Part shown: positions 63,373 to 64,000 of the stretch, piece after piece
How positions within the stretch are numbered: the first letter of the stretch is position 1
Layout of the letters: every line of letters starts with the position of its first letter
DNA from: CAYPTB01 sp964413535
Lineage (GTDB): Bacteria; Planctomycetota; UBA1135; GCA-002686595
Length of the DNA: 64,000 bases
Direction: 5' to 3'
NCBI GenBank assembly: GCA_964413535.1
Contig: CAYPTB010000040.1
Location: 1 to 64,000, forward strand
Notes under the pieces: generated by a model
The model's input: the letters and a program-made list of their open reading frames with translations, nothing else
Databases searched by the model: none
Told to the model about the DNA's origin: nothing
Position numbers and translations under genes: made by a program

Positions 63373-63410
63373 GGTTCTCGTGGCAGAGGTCTTGGGCGTG
63401 GGCGTCGCGC

Positions 63411-64000
63411 CTACGCGTGGGGCGGACGGATGGTCGCCATCGTGTGCAGGCCCGGCGGCGCGTGGAGCAAGGCGGGGATCGCGTTCAGCGCGATGGCGCA
63501 GGTCGCGACGTCGCCGTGCACGCCGCCCTGGAAGCGAAGGTCGAGCTGCGGCTCGCCGGTGATGCGCACGCGGTCGTGCGGATCGGTTTGCGCCACGGCG
63601 GCCTGGAACGTGAGGCGTGCGACCAGGCGGCCGTTCTTGGCGCGCGCTTCGGCGACCTGGCGCACGCCGGCGGCGTGCCCCTTGGCGATGGGGCCGAGGT
63701 GGCAGGCGAGATCCTGCTCGGCGATCACCGGCTCGAGCGTCTCGTCCCAGGCGGCGAAAGGAAGGCGCAGGTTCGCGGTGAGGAAGTGGAGCGACTCGCC
63801 CAGGCCCACGTGACGCAGGGTGCCTGCGCGACGCCGCTCTTCGAACGCGACGAGGTCGAGTCCCGCGCCGATCTTCCTCTGGAACGGCAGGCGGCGCGGC
63901 GAGGCGTCCTGGATGCGCCACACCTCGACGGCGTCGACCCGCTTGCACGCCGCGGTCATGAACAAGGGCAGGGCGTCCATCATGAAGCCCGGGTTGACGC
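63411..64000 (-). CDS. DapB-like NAD(P)-dependent dehydrogenase, C-terminal part (runs off the window)
   Basis: Partial: only the last 196 residues are in the window; the start lies beyond 64000. It resembles the C-terminal domain of dihydrodipicolinate reductase-like and 2,4-diaminopentanoate dehydrogenase-like proteins: VNPGFMMDALPLFMTAACKR, VWRIQDASPRRLPFQRKIGA, HDRVRITGEPQLDLRFQGGV and a closing PALLHAPPGLHTMATIRP. The nucleotide-binding half is not visible. Canonical DapB is shorter, so a different amino-acid dehydrogenase role is more likely. Confidence 0.75.
   Translation of the reverse strand, partial: VNPGFMMDALPLFMTAACKRVDAVEVWRIQDASPRRLPFQRKIGAGLDLVAFEERRRAGTLRHVGLGESLHFLTANLRLPFAAWDETLEPVIAEQDLACHLGPIAKGHAAGVRQVAEARAKNGRLVARLTFQAAVAQTDPHDRVRITGEPQLDLRFQGGVHGDVATCAIALNAIPALLHAPPGLHTMATIRPPHA

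Overview
The window is a high-GC bacterial chromosome segment. It most likely comes from a deep-branching planctomycete (phylum Planctomycetota). That placement is inferred from gene content: a membrane Ser/Thr kinase fused to a formylglycine-generating-enzyme (FGE) type domain next to an ECF sigma factor, three sulfatase-superfamily enzymes, arrays of secreted carboxypeptidase-regulatory-like proteins, a type III glutamine synthetase, and many GTG/TTG starts. No rRNA, tRNA, CRISPR array, integrase or transposase was found. Most of the window is ordinary chromosomal coding sequence.

Layout. 0-2 kb: groES-groEL with a clear terminator. 2-7.8 kb (minus): a tightly packed run manA, rluB, an active M16 peptidase, an inactive M16 partner and a secreted protein. 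8-9.5 kb: an AAA_14/DUF4143 ATPase behind an AT-rich leader. 9.5-14.6 kb (minus): recN, a secreted protein, nagA, rsmD. 14.9-25.3 kb (plus): glutamine synthetase III; an overlapping trio of an arsenosugar-type arsenite methyltransferase, a 77-residue unknown and a COG0523 GTPase; SRPBCC protein, pdxJ, dapA, a Cys-type sulfatase and two exported proteins. 25.3-27.8 kb (minus): an HTH/coiled-coil protein and a GT-C-like membrane protein.

27.8-31 kb is a low-GC islet with a small secreted protein and a 788-residue exported protein, separated by a perfect hairpin. 31.2-38 kb: clpB, an SGNH hydrolase, a zinc-ribbon membrane protein, a DinB-like protein and a second-family ATPase. 38-45.4 kb (minus): four tandem paralogues of large exported carboxypeptidase-regulatory-like proteins. 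A decayed copy of the 3' end of the neighbouring ATPase gene lies between two of them and records how the array grew.

45.6-53.3 kb: a CxxC protein (plus), then a minus-strand series of polytopic sulfatase-like enzyme, kinase-FGE fusion, ECF sigma factor and ferredoxin-metallo-beta-lactamase fusion, which looks like a signalling module. 53.4-56 kb: two tandem secreted paralogues of unknown function. 55.9-64 kb: a membrane metallophosphoesterase with altered metal ligands, a flavin disulfide oxidoreductase, a Thr-type sulfatase-like lipoprotein overlapping a 5'-3' exonuclease, a TIGR02147 regulator ending in a 9-bp minisatellite, a VOC protein, a secreted repeat-bearing protein and, at the edge, a partial DapB-like dehydrogenase.

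The most interesting items are the arsM-orf77-COG0523 operon, the kinase-FGE/ECF/sulfatase-like cluster, the expanding array with its ATPase relic, the low-GC secreted-protein pair, and short tandem repeats that recur in several unrelated genes.
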